From contig MTSC01000011.1 in assembly GCA_002368545.1 (NCBI GenBank), positions 124,001 through 188,000 on the forward strand: a stretch of DNA of 64,000 nt. Direction: 5' to 3'. The notes beneath the pieces were generated by a model. The model worked only from the letters and a program-made list of their open reading frames with translations. It was not told the origin of the DNA and did not search any database. Within the stretch, counting starts at the first letter, position 1. Every line of letters starts with the position of its first letter. Shown here one piece after another: positions 30,839 through 44,900 of this stretch. The position numbers and the translations under genes are program-made. This DNA is from Ramichloridium luteum (Eukaryota; Ascomycota; Dothideomycetes; Mycosphaerellales; Dissoconiaceae).

Positions 30839-33475
30839 AGTGCGCGCGATTCGTGCTGGTGGAAGGTTCTATGATCGGTGCGCATGGGTCAGTGGGGTTA
30901 GATGAGTTACGGTTCTCCATCTGTTATATCGCGCAGAATCTCTGCGTCACAGGAATTGCGTTGTGCAGACAAAGGATATTTATGCAACACTAGTTACGAC
31001 TATCTGCATGGAATGACGCGTTATCTTTCTCTATCTCTGACAATTTACGGTGCATTGTGCCTGAGTTAAGCTGACAGTGTGGTCGTGATGCAGGGGATTT
31101 GGGACGCTTCGCATGGCTGACCGAAGCTGCTTCAGATTCATCAGGATCGTCATCCCCACGCTGCTTATCACCGGAAAGAAGGGCTCAGTACTCTATGTAT
31201 CAAGCACACATGCGGTGTGATGTTGTACAGATATATCATATATCATGCATGTAGATGTACCGAACAAGGGCTACAAAGTCCCTCCCGTCGCAGCTCCGAA
31301 AGCAGCAAACTTGGCGAGCGACGTTCCAAAAGCGCCACCGACTCGACGGTTTGCTGTTTGTCACGCGGCAACGCAAGCAGGAGATGGTGGTGGCGGCCGG
31401 CTCGGCGCGGGCCTAGTGCATCGCTGGCCAGATCGCCCACACACGCCCCGTCATGGACCAAGCAGGACTGGCGGCTGCGCCGTAGCCTGCAGCACGCAGG
31501 TGCGAGGAATGAGGTGAGGTGAAAGTTTCCAGTCCGTCAGGGCCCCCGTCTGCATTGCGCGCGTCGTCCCCGTCCGGCGTGTGCGTGTGTGTGGATACTA
31601 AGCCAGCCCAGCCCCGACCGACGACACGACACCACCTCTCGTCGGCGTCGTCCTTCTCCCCGGCGCGCCTTGCACTCTTCTTTTCATAATAATTAATATT
31701 GATGCATCTGTTCTTCGTAGGCTGCTCCTCGTGTTCAGAAAATTTCAGAATATGTCGTCGCAAATTGCCCATGTTACGATGGAAATGGCGGCAACGGCAT
31801 AGACAAATGAAATCGGAGCAATTCGTATTTATAATTTCGCAAGAGACAGGACGACCATAGCCGACACGATTGAAGATGAACGAAAGACATCCTCGGTCGG
31901 GGCGGCATGGTGGTGGTGATCCGACGTCCTGATGTCAAGTACGACGTTGGTGCGCAGACAAGCAAGCTAGGAGCCGGCGGTTCTCTCTCGTGGTTTTCCT
32001 CTCGCGCTGCTCATCCGCTCGCTCCCTCGCTCGCTCTCACAGGCGCGTGCCACCTCTGGCAACCGCGGACCCCCGATCTCCAGGGCCCTGCCGTCATCGC
32101 TGCCAGACGGCCAACCGCTCCCTCAAACACCCTCCCCGATGAGACCGGCGCTCCGGTTGACTTTTGACGAATCGTCAATTCACATATTATATTCTGGCAC
32201 ACGCTCGATGCGACAGGCCCATGGCGGTCGGAACGCAAGGTCGGCGACGCTGGGTTCGTGGGTCGACGCCCCTTCGGCCCGGCACGTGTCCAGGTGGAAG
32301 TCTCTATCGCTGTTAGACAATGCGACAGTATTACGGAGAATTTTCACCGACGTGTGTGCGCCTTTCCTCTGATGCTGCAGGCAGGACCGAGTAAGTGTGG
32401 TCCAAATAGAACGTTGGCACAGGGGCGCGGCACTGGCACGCTGGAGAAGACGTTTAGGCCTAGCTCGCTTAAAGTACCTAACTCCCATGCGCTAAGTTCG
32501 ACAGGGCCGGAAGGAAGTGCAGTGCGTGTCCAACGCCAGCCAGGCGTGCCAGTCACTCTCTGCGAGAGACAGTGGCAGTTCAGAAATGTGTAGTGGAAGT
32601 CTGTGAGCGCGCGCGCGGAAAGCCTTACGTGCAGTATCTGGGTGTGTGTCGGCCTCTGTCATGCTATGAGACGTAGTTCGCTCTGGCGTCTAGTCCCCAA
32701 TTGTCTTCTTCCACACCCACACCATACACGTTCTCTCTTTCTCCCTCCCGCTCGAGTGGTTTCGACGTGTGTCCGCTCGGGATCCCGGATTCTTGTCCTT
32801 CCATCTTCACTCTCCGAGCGGCCCGTTATCCACCACTTTCCTTTCATTTCCTCTCGCACCCTCTCTTCCTTTCCCCCATCGCATCATCAACCTCATCACG
32901 CCTCACGAATATCGTGTTCGCCGGCCCCCACACAATTCGAGGTCATCCATCGCCCGAACCGTGATTGGACATCACAACGCCGGTTCGGGTGTCATCCAGA
33001 ATCCATCATCGTCCTGGGCGATACCTGACGCCGCCCACAGCGGCTGTTCTTTCCCTTCGCTCAACGGGGTTTTTCGGCCACCTTGGGAGCGCCACGTCAC
33101 GGCCCATCCGTCATCTAATCCCTCTACTTTATTCACGGTTGGATATCCTACGACTCACACTTGCGTCTGCTCGTCGTGCGGTCGTTGTCCATCCGATGCG
33201 GCACGCGTGCTCCTCCCCACCCTCGTAGTATTGGCCCAGCCTGCCTCCGACGACGCCGCAACACAGCACGCCGCCGCCGAGCATCACTCACGCAACGGCC
33301 ATCCATCTGACTCGAAGGCCAATTCAGCTAAACTCAAGAAATCATCAACCCCAACGCCAAGGGTACACTTCAGTCCATAAATCGGTCGCAGGCCGGCAAT
33401 GGTCCCGCCGCAGAAACCTCTGCACGACTAGAAGGCTCCGCTGGACAGAAACTGACACGCAGCGAGGCAGCCACC
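30839..33475. other. Long gene-poor region upstream of the SNT2-like gene
   Basis: 2.6 kb. The first part is unremarkable. From about 32,690 it becomes strongly C/T-rich (CTTCTTCCACACCCACACC and similar), typical of a fungal promoter and long 5' leader running up to the ATG at 33476. Several open frames here begin only with GTG or TTG and lack coding bias. Introns in a leader cannot be excluded. Confidence 0.5.
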
Positions 33476-36400
33476 ATGTCTACCAAAGCTGAGCAGAATG
33501 GCTCATCAGCCTCCGCCACCGGTGCGAATTCCAACGCATCCAAAGCGAATTCGCAGATCGACCAGATGGACGGCGCGGCACTGGAATCTTCGTATGGCAC
33601 GCGCTCGCGCAACCGCACCAGCACACGACCAAATTATTCCGAGGAACAGGACATGGATTTCGAATTCACCACGCCACCGACCGCGACCAGCACGCGCAAA
33701 AAGGGTGTCGACGCTTCTGCCAATTCCGCCGCCGCACCAGGACTGAGCGCGGCGGAGGCCAAGCAACAGCGCGCCCAGGACTCCGCTCACGCGACTGCTA
33801 ACGGTGTCAATGGCTCCGCGGCACCGTCATCATCGAAAGATTCCACGCCCAACGCGTCTGGTCCTGCGACGAATCCGAAGAAGCGAAAAGCCACAGGTGC
33901 GCCAGCCACGGCGCAGTCAACGACAGCATCGGCCGGATCTGGTGCAGTCGGCGGTGCGCGCAAGGCGACTGCGGCCGCGGCAGCAGCAGCAGCCTCCGCA
34001 GCGGCGGCAGCATCGGCGGCGGCATCGACTACGGCACGTGAAACAAATCTCATGACTTTCACCAAGCACAAACACTGCCTCAACAAAAAGGGCGAGCTAA
34101 TCGCCGACGACGGCACCAAACTAGGTGTTAACGGTAAGCACGGCAGAACGAATCTCGCTTTGCCTCGCTGGGGGAGTCGACAGCCCGTCACTTCCTCTCG
34201 AGGTTCACGCTATACCCCGCTTCGGACAAAGCCCGATTCGCTAGTTTCACGCTAACCTATTCTCGATACAGATCACGTGTATTTGGTATGTGAGCCTCCA
34301 GGTGATCCATACTATTTATGTCGGATAATGGAATTCCTCCATGTCGACGCCGATAACCCGGCTTCGGCCGTGGACTCGGTCCGAGTCAATTGGTACTATC
34401 GCCCACGTGATGTGCAACGATTTAGCAGCGATACACGACTCGTGTTCGGGACGATGCACTCCGATATGTGCCCGATCACGTCGCTGCGCGGCAAATGTAC
34501 GATCAAGCATCGATCTGAAATCGAAGATCTGGATGCATACCGCAAAGAACGGGATTCGTTCTTCTTTGTGCAGGTCTACGATCGTTTTATCAGACGGTCG
34601 TACGAGTGCATTCCAGTCCAACAGATCATCAACGTGCCCGACAAAGTGAAGAAGGCGTTGAACGAACGATGGAAGTTCGTCGTTGTCGAAACGGGACGAG
34701 TCAAGGAGCTCACGAGCGCGGCCAAGACGTGCAAGCGTTGTGCTCGATATTGCGCTTCGAACGATTCCGTTGACTGTGCAATCTGCAAGAATTCATATCA
34801 CATGAACTGCGTTCAGCCGCCATTGCCCAAAAAGCCGTCGCGTGGTTTTGCTTGGGCCTGTGGACCTTGCAGTCGAGCTTCTATGAAGGAGATGGAGGCG
34901 CGCAACACGCCGACTCTTGGTGGCGCAGAGGCCGAGGAGGAGGAGATCGTCGAAGAAGAAGAGCATCTCGGACCCTCGAGCGACACTACGCGCGCACCGA
35001 GTCCCAATGCTGACGATATGGTTATCGATGATCACCCAGCTACTCAGGCAGAGATTGCGCTCGCAAAGATGTGGCCAATGCGCTATCTCGGCATCCACGC
35101 ACGGCTCGAGGATGCCCTGCAATATGATGACCGAGCGATCTACCCGCGGGCTAGCTCACGCCTTGGTCCGAGACACCAAGCCACTACTCCTCTTTGGCAC
35201 GGACGTCCGGTGGAGCTGGTCAAGCCGGCGGAGATCAAGAAGCGGTACAACAAGGGGGCTGCGCAGAAGAAAGAAGGTAAACTCACCAAGGAGACTCTCG
35301 CAGCTATCGAGGCCGATCGTGAGGAGCGCGCCAAACGACCGAAGTGGGTCCAGGACGAGCCTCCAGGCTACATTCCGCGAGGCGAGGATTTCCCGAATGA
35401 CGACCCACGATGCACAGCGAAGCTGATCTTCCGCATGCCCGCCGCTCAAGGTGAGAAGCCTGTCGATCCGGAGGTGGAGGAGCGCGACGAGCGAGCAGTG
35501 GACGAGTATATCGTCCGCGCGAAGCAACTGGCGCGCGGGATTGGCGTACCACCCTTCGGGATCAACTTCCTCGACAAGTCACTTGAGCTACTTGCGGAGA
35601 ACAAATACGACCCAACACCATCGCTTGAGAAGTTGAAGAAGGTCGATCGCCAGAAAGACCTGCACGAGCCTGTGATCACTCGCTCCGATCTAATCAAATT
35701 CGAGGAAGGTGTAGCCAAGTACGGCTCCGAACACCGCCTCATCCGATTGCATATGAAGTCTAGTTTGCCTCATGCGGATATTGTCCGGTTTTACTATCTC
35801 TGGAAGAAGACTCCCAAAGGTCGTGAAATTTGGGGCAACTATGGCGGACGCAAGAAGAGAAAGATCGAGAGCGATGCCGGCGCCAAGTTGCAGGCTGAGC
35901 TGGCGCACGACGTGGACGACTCAGCGTTCGACAACGATAAGGCCATGCGCAAGAGTCGCGGCTTCCAGTGCAAATTCTGCAACACGACTCACTCGCGACA
36001 GTGGCGCCGTGCGCCTGGCGTGTCGCCGGGTCAACTCGCACCAGCCGATGCGAAGGGCATCAAGCAGGACAAGAAGGATCGTTTGCTGCTGGCACTCTGC
36101 CTTCGTTGTGCTGGCCTATGGCGAAAATATGCAATTCAGTGGGAAGATGTGGACGATGTTAAGAAGGTCGCCCAAGGCGGCGGCAAGGGTGTCAAGCGGC
36201 GCATTGATGAGGAACTCCTCCGTGAGCTCGTCGCCGCCAATGAAGCTGCCCAAGCCGCTGCCCTTGAACCCGCTGTGCATGACGCCGGTGAGCCGGTGAA
36301 GAAGAAGGCGAAGCACGACAAGGATGCTGCACCCGCTGTGGCCGACGCGCCGGCCGCGAAGAAGAAAGAGAAGCTCGCACCGCCACCAAAGGAACCGACG

Positions 36401-38977
36401 CCGCCACCACCGCCGATCATTCCGGCCCAGCCGACCTGGAGGGATTTGCCTTGCGCTTTGTGCAAGGCTGTCGGCGATACGGTCGCTTGCCAGCACTGCA
36501 GGTTGACGGTGCATAGGAAGTGCTTCGGTCTTCGTGAGAACGAAGGTATCAAGCCTGATGGTGAGGTCAAGTGGATCTGCGAGCAGTGCCAGAACGATCG
36601 CAACCCGGCAGTGTCAACCGAGTATTCCTGCTGCCTCTGCCTTACTGAGGAGACACAGATTGATCTGGTCGAGCCGCCGCGCGTGTCGCACAAGAAGAAG
36701 ACGGACCGAGAGCGCGAGAAGGAGCGGTTGGAGAAGGAACTCGCCGACGCCATGCGGGCCGAGTACCGCGCTCGCCAGTTGGCGCAAAATCGACCACCCG
36801 GACCGCGCGAGCCGCTCAAGACCACCACTGGCAACAACTGGGTACACGTTTACTGCGCCGTCTGGACTCCGGAAATTCGCTTTAGCAATGCAAAGGCGCT
36901 TCAAGTTGCGGAGGGCTTCCCGCTCATTCCGCCAGGCCGATTTGAAGCCGTGTGCAAGCTGTGCAAGAACAAGGATCACCAGAACCGCGTACGATCAAAT
37001 GCCGGTGCCTGCCTGAATTGCTACCAGTGCAATGCGCCCTTCCACGCTTCGTGCGCGTTTGAGGCTGGATACCAGTTTGGCTTCGATGTTCAGCCGGTCA
37101 AGGGCTCGCGCAAGGATCAAGTCGTGACCGTCACTATGGGGTCTGAGACTGGCTACGCATCCCCCATCGTCCTTTGCAAGGAGCATGTTCTCAAGTCGAT
37201 TCTGCATCCTGTCAACGAGGTCGTCGATGAGAACGGCACTACCGCCCTGCAGGTCTTTGTTGAGAACTACAAGCAGGCTGACCTTACGCTCACTGGAACT
37301 GTCCGCAAGGCTCAGCTTGCCCAGCAGACAAAGGAGAAGGGACAGCTGGCTGGCGCTGGCGCAACACAGAATGCAGCCGGTCGACGCGAGTCTGGCTTGC
37401 ATAGCATTGCCGCAGCTGTCAAGCGTGGGGCCCGTACGTCTTCGGTCGCAGACATTACCAAGATCGAGCCCGAGGAGCAGTCCAGCACAGATCTTGCCTC
37501 CATTCCTGGCGAACCTGTCGACCGCCGTTGCGCAAAGTGCCACATCGATGTCACCCCACGCTGGCACCAGGTCGCCTGGTCGGGAGCTCCCGACGGCGTC
37601 CCGTCACTGCGTCAACACCGGTCCACTAACTCGGTGGAGATGGTCGATGCTGACCGCGACCCGCGCAGCATTGGCTCCGAGCCGCCGCGCCCTGGAGACG
37701 CCCATGCGACGCCATCGCAGCAGTCGAAGCAGCAGAACATTCGCTTTGTGCCGATCGGCGCTTCCGGCCGTGCTTGGGAGGGCATGCCGGATCGTCGCGG
37801 CGGACCCCGCGCATCGGTTAATGGCGAGCGCGGCGGGTCTGTCGAGGGCACGCCTGCGAGCGAGTCTGGTGGGCATGGCCAGCAGGCCAATGGTGGACAT
37901 CATCTGCCATTTGAGGAGTTGCGGCGTGAGATCGAGGACGGTTACCACAACCATGCTCTACCGCCGATTCACAATCATAGCTCGGCTGAGGCACGCTCGG
38001 GCGAGGCACCGCTGGAGTGGTTCTGCCACAAGTGCTTCCTCAAGCAGAAGCTGGTGCCGACTCCGCCGCCAGAGGATCACCTCGACTCGCGCAAAGCGGA
38101 AGGCACTCGATCCCCGTCTAGGCCGACGGAAGCGTCCATTGAGAACCAATTCCGCGTTTGGGATGAGCCGCCGCCTCCACCTCCACCGCCGCCACGAGCA
38201 CCGATCGCACCGCCTGTCAACGGTATGGGACCTGGTCCGAGTTACGGCTCTCCTTACCCTCAGCCGCCACCGGGTCACGGCTATCCTCAACCACCACCGC
38301 CGCCTCCGCACTACTCGCCGCACGCGAACGGCTACCACCCCGGCCCGCCTCAGCCGCCGATCCAGCACCGTCACGGAATGCCACCGGCGCACTCGATGCA
38401 CGAGCGTCACGGAAGCTACGGATACCAGCCCCCGCCGCCTCCGCCGCCTCCCTCGAACTACGGGCCACATGGGCCAACCCCCGGACCACACCATCGGCCG
38501 CCGCCAATCAATTCATACCCACCACTACCTAATGGTCTACACGGCTCTCACGGTCCCCCGCCACAACAGCCTTCGCTCCGGTCACCCACCTACCCGCCTC
38601 CGCCGCAACAACTCCCACCACCAACCTCGATGCGCAGCGATCCCGGCCATGCTCCGCACCTCTCCCCGATCGGTCCGCCATCGTACAGTCGTCAGGACTC
38701 CATCTACCGGCAGCCGCGGACCGAGCCGATCGTGCACCCGATGCCGCCGCCGGGCTCGAATGCGCCGCTGCCACCTCCGCCGCACATCCCGACGACTATG
38801 CAGATCGATCCGAGCCTACTCCGCACCAGCCCGCCACAGCCGCCTCCGCCAACCTCGGTACCGGCCGCGGGTCCACCACCTGGAACGCCGCGCGGGGGTC
38901 CCACTCTGCCGTCGCCGGCGCCGGCGCAGAGTTCGGGCGCGAGTAATAGTCCGAGCTTGGCGAATTTGTTGTCTTAG
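33476..38977 (+). CDS. SNT2: SNT2-like chromatin regulator (BAH, PHD, ELM2/SANT, GATA-like, ePHD)
   Basis: Two exons, 33476-34133 and 34272-38977 (138-bp intron), 1787 residues, starting at ccaccATG. Domains in order: disordered N-terminus with a poly-alanine tract (about 165-190); BAH (about 220-350, VYLVCEPPGDPYYLCRIMEF); PHD1 (about 373-425); an ELM2-like segment near 588; SANT (about 689-735, SDLIKFEEGVAKYGSEHRLI); a GATA-like finger (about 786-845, CKFCNTTHSRQWRRAPG…LCLRC); PHD2 (about 947-1003); extended PHD (about 1007-1157, YCAVWTPEIRFSNAKAL). A second GATA-like half-finger pair (CAKC near 1306, CHKC near 1471) is split by a disordered insert. A 270-residue proline-rich tail closes it. 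Yeast Snt2 is an H3-reading ubiquitin ligase in a complex with Ecm5 and Rpd3 in the stress response. Confidence 0.92.
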
Positions 38978-40143
38978 AAAGTCATCACGGGGATGGCGAG
39001 GAAGTTTTGATGGGAGGCTGTTGGGGATGGGAGAGATTCGCATATCTTTGCTGTGACCTGTTCTTGTTCGAGATCCTTGCATTTTGCATTTCTATTGTTT
39101 TGCGTTGGGAAAAATTAGATCACGTCGCCTTTGTACACATGTACTGCACTGGCGACGAAAAGGGGGGTATACTACGGAGTACTGGGTGCTTCAACTGTCG
39201 ATGACAGGGGTGAAGGATAGGGTAGTCGATAATGATCAAAAAGCACTACATAATTCGCATTCATGGTTCTCTCCTGTTCGTTCTCTTGCAATCCCAGACC
39301 TTCACTTAAGTGACTCTGAACCCTGAATACTTCCAACGAACTCCCCTCGCGTTCCATGCTGATCTGGCGCGGTTCGCGCGCCTTGGCAGACGGAGCTTGG
39401 CCATGAAGTCTCCCTGGCTTTCCATTGCCGGACAGCGAAGAACACCTGCCCGCCGAAAGGGATCGTATGCTTTTCCAATTCCATGCGCCAATGTTTTCTG
39501 TATATCAGTAGGGCGCGTGACGATCGATCTCGTGTTTGTTCCCTCCTCGGCGATTCACCGGGCGAAGGCTTGTGTCTTGGAACGTGACGCGGCACAGCGG
39601 CTGGCACGACTGGGAAGATCAAGTACCCCGGTCGCGGATGACGTCGCGTGGTCATTTTCCGCGAGAAAGCCCACCATCACCAACCCCACCTTGGATTGAG
39701 TGCAGCTGAACAGCAGCGGCAGTGAATTGCATGGGCGATCGGATTCCGGGTAATCTCCATGTAGAGGGTTTAGGAGAGATATTTTGGTCTCTGCACTACT
39801 CCAGCCTCCGCTGGCACTGCCCCACCTGTTTCTCCCAGTAATTAATATCATCCTAGCCGGATAATGAACTGACATTCCGAGCGTTTCACCCATATCGCCG
39901 GGCGGCCTCGATTTCGTGTGGTGGCTTGGGTCCAGATTTCCCGTCGCGATCGCGAGACTTCAGTGCGCTCGATACCATAGAACAAGACACGGTTCTCGCT
40001 TCGGAGATTAGGTCGAGACAATTCGAGAACAAGTCAGACATACAGGGTCACCAGGCGAACCACACATAATCCCTCCGACCGCTCACAGCGCACCCGGCGC
40101 GCATCGCCTCGCGCCCGACCCCTCCTTCTTTCGATCCCTTTGG
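38978..40143. other. Intergenic region without recognisable gene
   Basis: 1.17 kb between two plus-strand genes. A frame near 39310-39699 lacks coding bias and is rejected. The last 200 bp are probably the promoter and leader of the IQ-motif gene. Confidence 0.5.
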
Positions 40144-41992
40144 ATGGCCACCGCACCCCGCCCCGACACGCCGCAAATGGCCGCCGCCGCCCCGCGCCCG
40201 ACCGCGCAGATGGACGCGCCGGACAAGCTCCTCGTGCCGCCGGTCGAGGTCCTGCGGGAGATCGAGCGGCGGCAGAACGCGGCGGCGGCGCGGCTGCGCG
40301 AGAAGAAAGCAGCGGAGCTGGGCCTCCGGAAGCTGCAGACACGGTCGGACGACGAACGGCAAACGGCGGCCGCGACGATGATCCAGCGGAATTACCGCGG
40401 CTACCGCGCGCGGCGCATGTTGAAGGGACATGATTTGGATCCGAGTACGCGGTGGGTGGAGGTGAGTTTGCATGAGGGTGGGGATGAGATTGGAGAGGGA
40501 GATGGCTGACCAAAGACGGATTTTGCTGGGGTGGGATAGGCATTGAAGGATGGTGAGTGGTTTTTGCGGTTCTCCGATCGATCGAGCTGGATTCGCTGAT
40601 GTCTGAAATTTAGCACGATATGTCACCGTCACGAAACCGCGCTCCCGCGCCGAAACGCTGACCCGCTCCCCGACGACGAGCGAGCGAGTGAAGAGCCGAT
40701 GGCTACGGGCTGGCGCCGTGGCCTATCATGCCGGCAGTGACGATACGAGCGACGACGACGAGGCCGAGTACCCAGATGAGACAGCGCGGGCGAAGGCACT
40801 CGAGCAGCGGCGGAAAGAGAAGGCCGAGCGGGAGAAGCACGCGAAAGTCATGGGCCTGGAATACTTTCTAGAGATGGTGGACCAGAAGCACCGATATGGC
40901 AGTAATTTGAGGAGATACCATCAGGAGTGGAAGAAATCGGATACGCGGGAGAATTTCTTTTATTGGCTGGATGAGGGCGAGGGCAAGGATATCGATCTGG
41001 AGGATCGCCCGCGAAAACGGCTGGATACGGAGCAGGTGCGGTATCTGTCGCGCGAGGAGCGGCGGCGGTACCACGTCGTCATCGACGAGCAAGGGCGATT
41101 CTGTTGGGACAAGGACGGCAGCCTGATCACGACGTCGCCGGATTTCAAGGACAGCATCGAAGGGATCGTGCCGGTCCACGACGACACGCCGAGCTGGCGG
41201 GAGGTGACGACGGGGGAGAAACCACCCCCCGAACCACCAACGTCCGACAGCTCGTCAGACTCCTCACTCGCCATCAGCACCGGCAGCAACGAGGACTCCT
41301 CCAAATACTCGAACAACGAACTCCACGATGCGCGGGGCCTCGCGAAGCTCAACCACCTGTCCGTCGACACCGTCATGAACCACCTGCTGCGCAAGACGAC
41401 GAAGAAGAACACCTGGATCTTCGTCGCCGACACCTCGTTTCGGTTGTACATCGGCATCAAGCAATCGGGCGCCTTCCAGCACTCCTCCTTCCTCAAAGGC
41501 GCGCGCATCTCCGCCGCCGGGCTCATCAAGATCAAGCGGGGCCAGATCCGCTCCTTGTCCCCCTTGAGCGGGCACTACGCGCCCCCCGTCAAGAATTTCC
41601 GCCACTTCATCGCGACGCTCCGGGATCGCGGGGCGGATCTGAGTCGGCTGAACGTGTCGCGCTCGTACGCGGTCATCTTGGGGTTGGAGGGCTATCTCTC
41701 CGTGAAGAAGCAGGCGAAGGTCACGGGCCAGGGCATCAAGGACGTCTTCCACCCGGACCAGAAGAAGCGCCGCGAGGAGGAACAGATGGACAAGAGCCAG
41801 AGCGCGGCCCGCGAGCGGGAGGTGCTGGCGGAGGAGGCGCGGGCGCGCCGCAGTCAGACGATGACGTCTCGCTTGCGGCAGAAGTTGGGCCTGCAGGAGG
41901 GCGAGCCCGCGCCGGCGGAGCGGTCGGAATCGGCGCCGGCGGAGGTGGAGCCGGCGAAGGGGCTGACGAAGGCCGAGACGGCGCCGGTGTGA
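40144..41992 (+). CDS. IQ-motif (calmodulin-binding type) protein
   Basis: Three exons, 40144-40461, 40540-40552 and 40614-41992, 569 residues. The middle exon is only 13 nt; with it, the reading frame runs RWVEALKDARYVTVTKPRS without interruption. An IQ motif lies at about residues 79-99 (AATMIQRNYRGYRARRMLKG). A conserved domain follows, with GLEYFLEMVDQKHRYGSNLR, the RENFFYWLDEGEGKDIDLED block and a further conserved region around LIKIKRGQIRSLSPLSGHYAPP. This layout matches plant IQM proteins and fungal 'IQ calmodulin-binding motif' proteins, which have no catalytic site known to me. The C-terminus is charged and coiled-coil-like. Calmodulin binding through the IQ helix is a family-based inference. 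Confidence 0.85.
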
Positions 41993-44900
41993 GGTGGGAG
42001 GGCGCTCGGGAAGGGTGGAGGCCGGGGAGAGGTGTGTTCCGTCGCCGTGCGTGAGGGGTTCGGGGTAATGTTTATTGGACTCATGATACCATCGATGCGA
42101 GGCGTAGAGATAGTGAATTCAGTGAATTCTTCATTTTGCCGAAGTGGTGTGCGTGATTGCGGTGTCGAGAATGTGAGCATACAGGAGTTGGAGGGGAGTC
42201 GTTCAGACATTAGTCAACCCGTTCTTGTGCCGTACCATGACAGAGTCGGCCGCACAGACGACAGATGATCATCTGGTAGAAAATCATAAAAGTGAGAGAG
42301 CTACTCACAGTGTTACTACCAAGAATCAAGCCCCGGCATATGGGCGAATGCTGGAGAGAAGTAAGTATGCCTACGTGATTGATGGAACCCTAATCCTAAG
42401 CCATCACCAGAACGATCTCTGCGTGATCACAGAAGTCTCGCGGCGACCGTTCTCATTGTGTTGCTTCTTGCGAGATTATATAGGGTTCGACTGTTACAGT
42501 GACTGCCTGTGTCTAATCGTTCTCGCCGTCAGTCAGCTCCTGTCAATGGCCTGGTGGCGGCAATAGACTTTCGAGCCAATCCGCGGCAGGTCATCAGCCT
42601 CATCCGCCGGCCTCGTCCTCGAGAAGCCAAAGAACGATGCCTCTCATGCACATACTTCAGCTTGAAGATCCGTCTACAGAATCCCCCATTCATCTTGCGA
42701 CTGCTCTCATTCATGCAATGTGCGAGCCACAGGGTTCCCCCCCTGATTCTTGCGGCGCAGTGATGTCACCGGCCCCGAGCGGAGAGGGATCCCAGTTGAC
42801 GGTCTCACGTCAAAACCGGGCAGCGACCCCCGTCCGTGAACCACAGGTCTTACGCAACGCGCATGGCCGCGAACAGGGAACAGGGGTTGCCATGTGCTCG
42901 AGTTCCCGGGGGGCGCGAGTGTCAGATCATCATCCTCCTCCGCCGCACGAGACGCCACAGCACGACGAGGGGTGGAGACCAGGCGGTGCGGTGCAGTGGG
43001 TGGTGGGCCCGGCGATCGGCAGCAGCAGCATCACAACTCGTCAATGCTGGCAGGCATGCGCGCCGGGAGGTCTTCCAAGGTTCGCGTGCAGCGGGAACAG
43101 CCGGGGTCGAGGGGGAGCCGACCGGGCGACCTCCCTCGACATCGCAACTTGCGGCTCTGAAGCGCCAATATCACACGAGATAGTAATATGGAAGATCGTC
43201 CATCAACGGACATTGCGAGTTGAGCAGACACATCGATTCAGTATTCGCTTCACGACAAACGCAGTGCAACAAATCCCCGGCCAGAAACAACGATACCATC
43301 CCGGGCGTTACTGTAACACAAGAGGAGCCGGACCCTGGTTCCCGCTGCCCAGTTTCCCTCTATTTCAAGGGCTTCAACATCGGCTCAGCATCCCGATCGG
43401 TGATAGGAACACGCACGCACGCAAGCGAGCAAGCACAACGACACGTCCGCCTCGCCGGCGCATTGTCTCTCGTCCTTGCTGACAGTCTCTTGCCCGCATA
43501 CCTATCCACCTATCCAGCAATCCTGGCACAACTTGGCATATCGACCGGGACTGGGGGCCCGGCTCGCTGCACCACATTGCAGACCTCCTACAGGACTACG
43601 CACCACCCTGCCGGCCAAGCGGCTGGTCGCTTCGTCGGCCTCGTTTCTGTGTCGCCCGTCGCCCGTCGCCCGTGCCTGTTCGCTTGCTGCTTTTCGCATC
43701 GTCCTCATGGACGATCGACCGACCGTCGCGCGGAGGGCGCCTGTCCTGGGCGCATGCGCGCATCCCCCTCCGCCAATACTTGCCGGCCATACACCTCCCT
43801 TCCTCCCCCATTGGTGTCCACAACATCCCGCATCTTCCGCTCCTCCACAGACAATCCTGATGAACGCCGACTCCACCGTGCAGGGCATGCGAGGATGATG
43901 GGTCCCGGCGCCCACTGGGATCGACGATTCCTGCACCGTTGTCCCGATCGATGGTCCCGTCGGGGAGGATCTTTGTTGTCGTTGGTACGCGCACCAGGAG
44001 CAGCGCCACACCCAAACCATCCACGACCTATGACACTCCTCAGGCACTCACACATCCTGTGATGAATGGGTGGGGGCATGCTGTCCAAGCTTGCCTGTTG
44101 CTGCGGCGCACAGTGTGGCAATCTTGCTCGGCATCTCGACGGATGCGCGGCCTGATGGCTGAACCAGGCGGAGAGCCGCATCTCGTGGCTGGGACTTTCA
44201 GGCATTGCCCTCATCCTCGACATTCAAGGTCAGAGCTCCATTTGCGCTTCGAACAAAGTTGCAATCGTCGTTACAGAAGGTAGGTCAGGCGTTGCGAAAG
44301 CTGAATAGGTATGCGAGGTAAGTCGCGAAACTCGTGCGATCATCTCACTACTCCGCTACGCACTTCCACCTCTTCCAACTCACAATGCGATTGATCCCTT
44401 CTCATCGTTTCACCATCAAACACCAGAACTTGGCCGCCTGTGACGTAAAAAGCAAGGTTCGAGGGACATACATCCTTCCTAGATCCTTGGGCGTCAAGGG
44501 TGCCAGCCTCCCTTGTCTGCACAAGTCGGTTCGTGCTGCCCGCTGCCCGCACTACCACCATCACCACCACCATCACCACCATCATCGTCGCGACCGATCG
44601 GCATCGTTGCTGTGGTAGTTCTAGCAAGAGGTGTGGCGGTGCAGCCCATTCCATTCTGATGTGGTCACGGATATCTGCATATCCTTGTTTGCTCCGCTGT
44701 ATTGACTGCCTATCAACGATGTGGCACACACAATCTGTATCCACCACCGTTACTGCCCCCCAGACTCTCTCCTGCATCCACTGGCCACACTGAGGCGTCA
44801 CAGGCGTCGACTCGCCGGGGGTTGGAGCTTTGATTGCCTGTTCTCCCCTTGTCGTCCGTGTGCCTCTTGGTACGTCATGTCGATGAAATGCAAGCATGGG

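Noticed and set aside
32769..33380. 203-codon frame in the SNT2 leader
   Set aside because: Starts only with GTG and reads C/T-rich leader sequence.
39310..39699. 129-codon frame between SNT2 and the IQ gene
   Set aside because: No ATG of good context, no coding bias, overlapping opposite-strand frames of similar length.
42637..43482. 281-codon plus-strand frame in the 3.5-kb gap
   Set aside because: No coding bias or recognisable motif, overlapped by frames of similar length on both strands.
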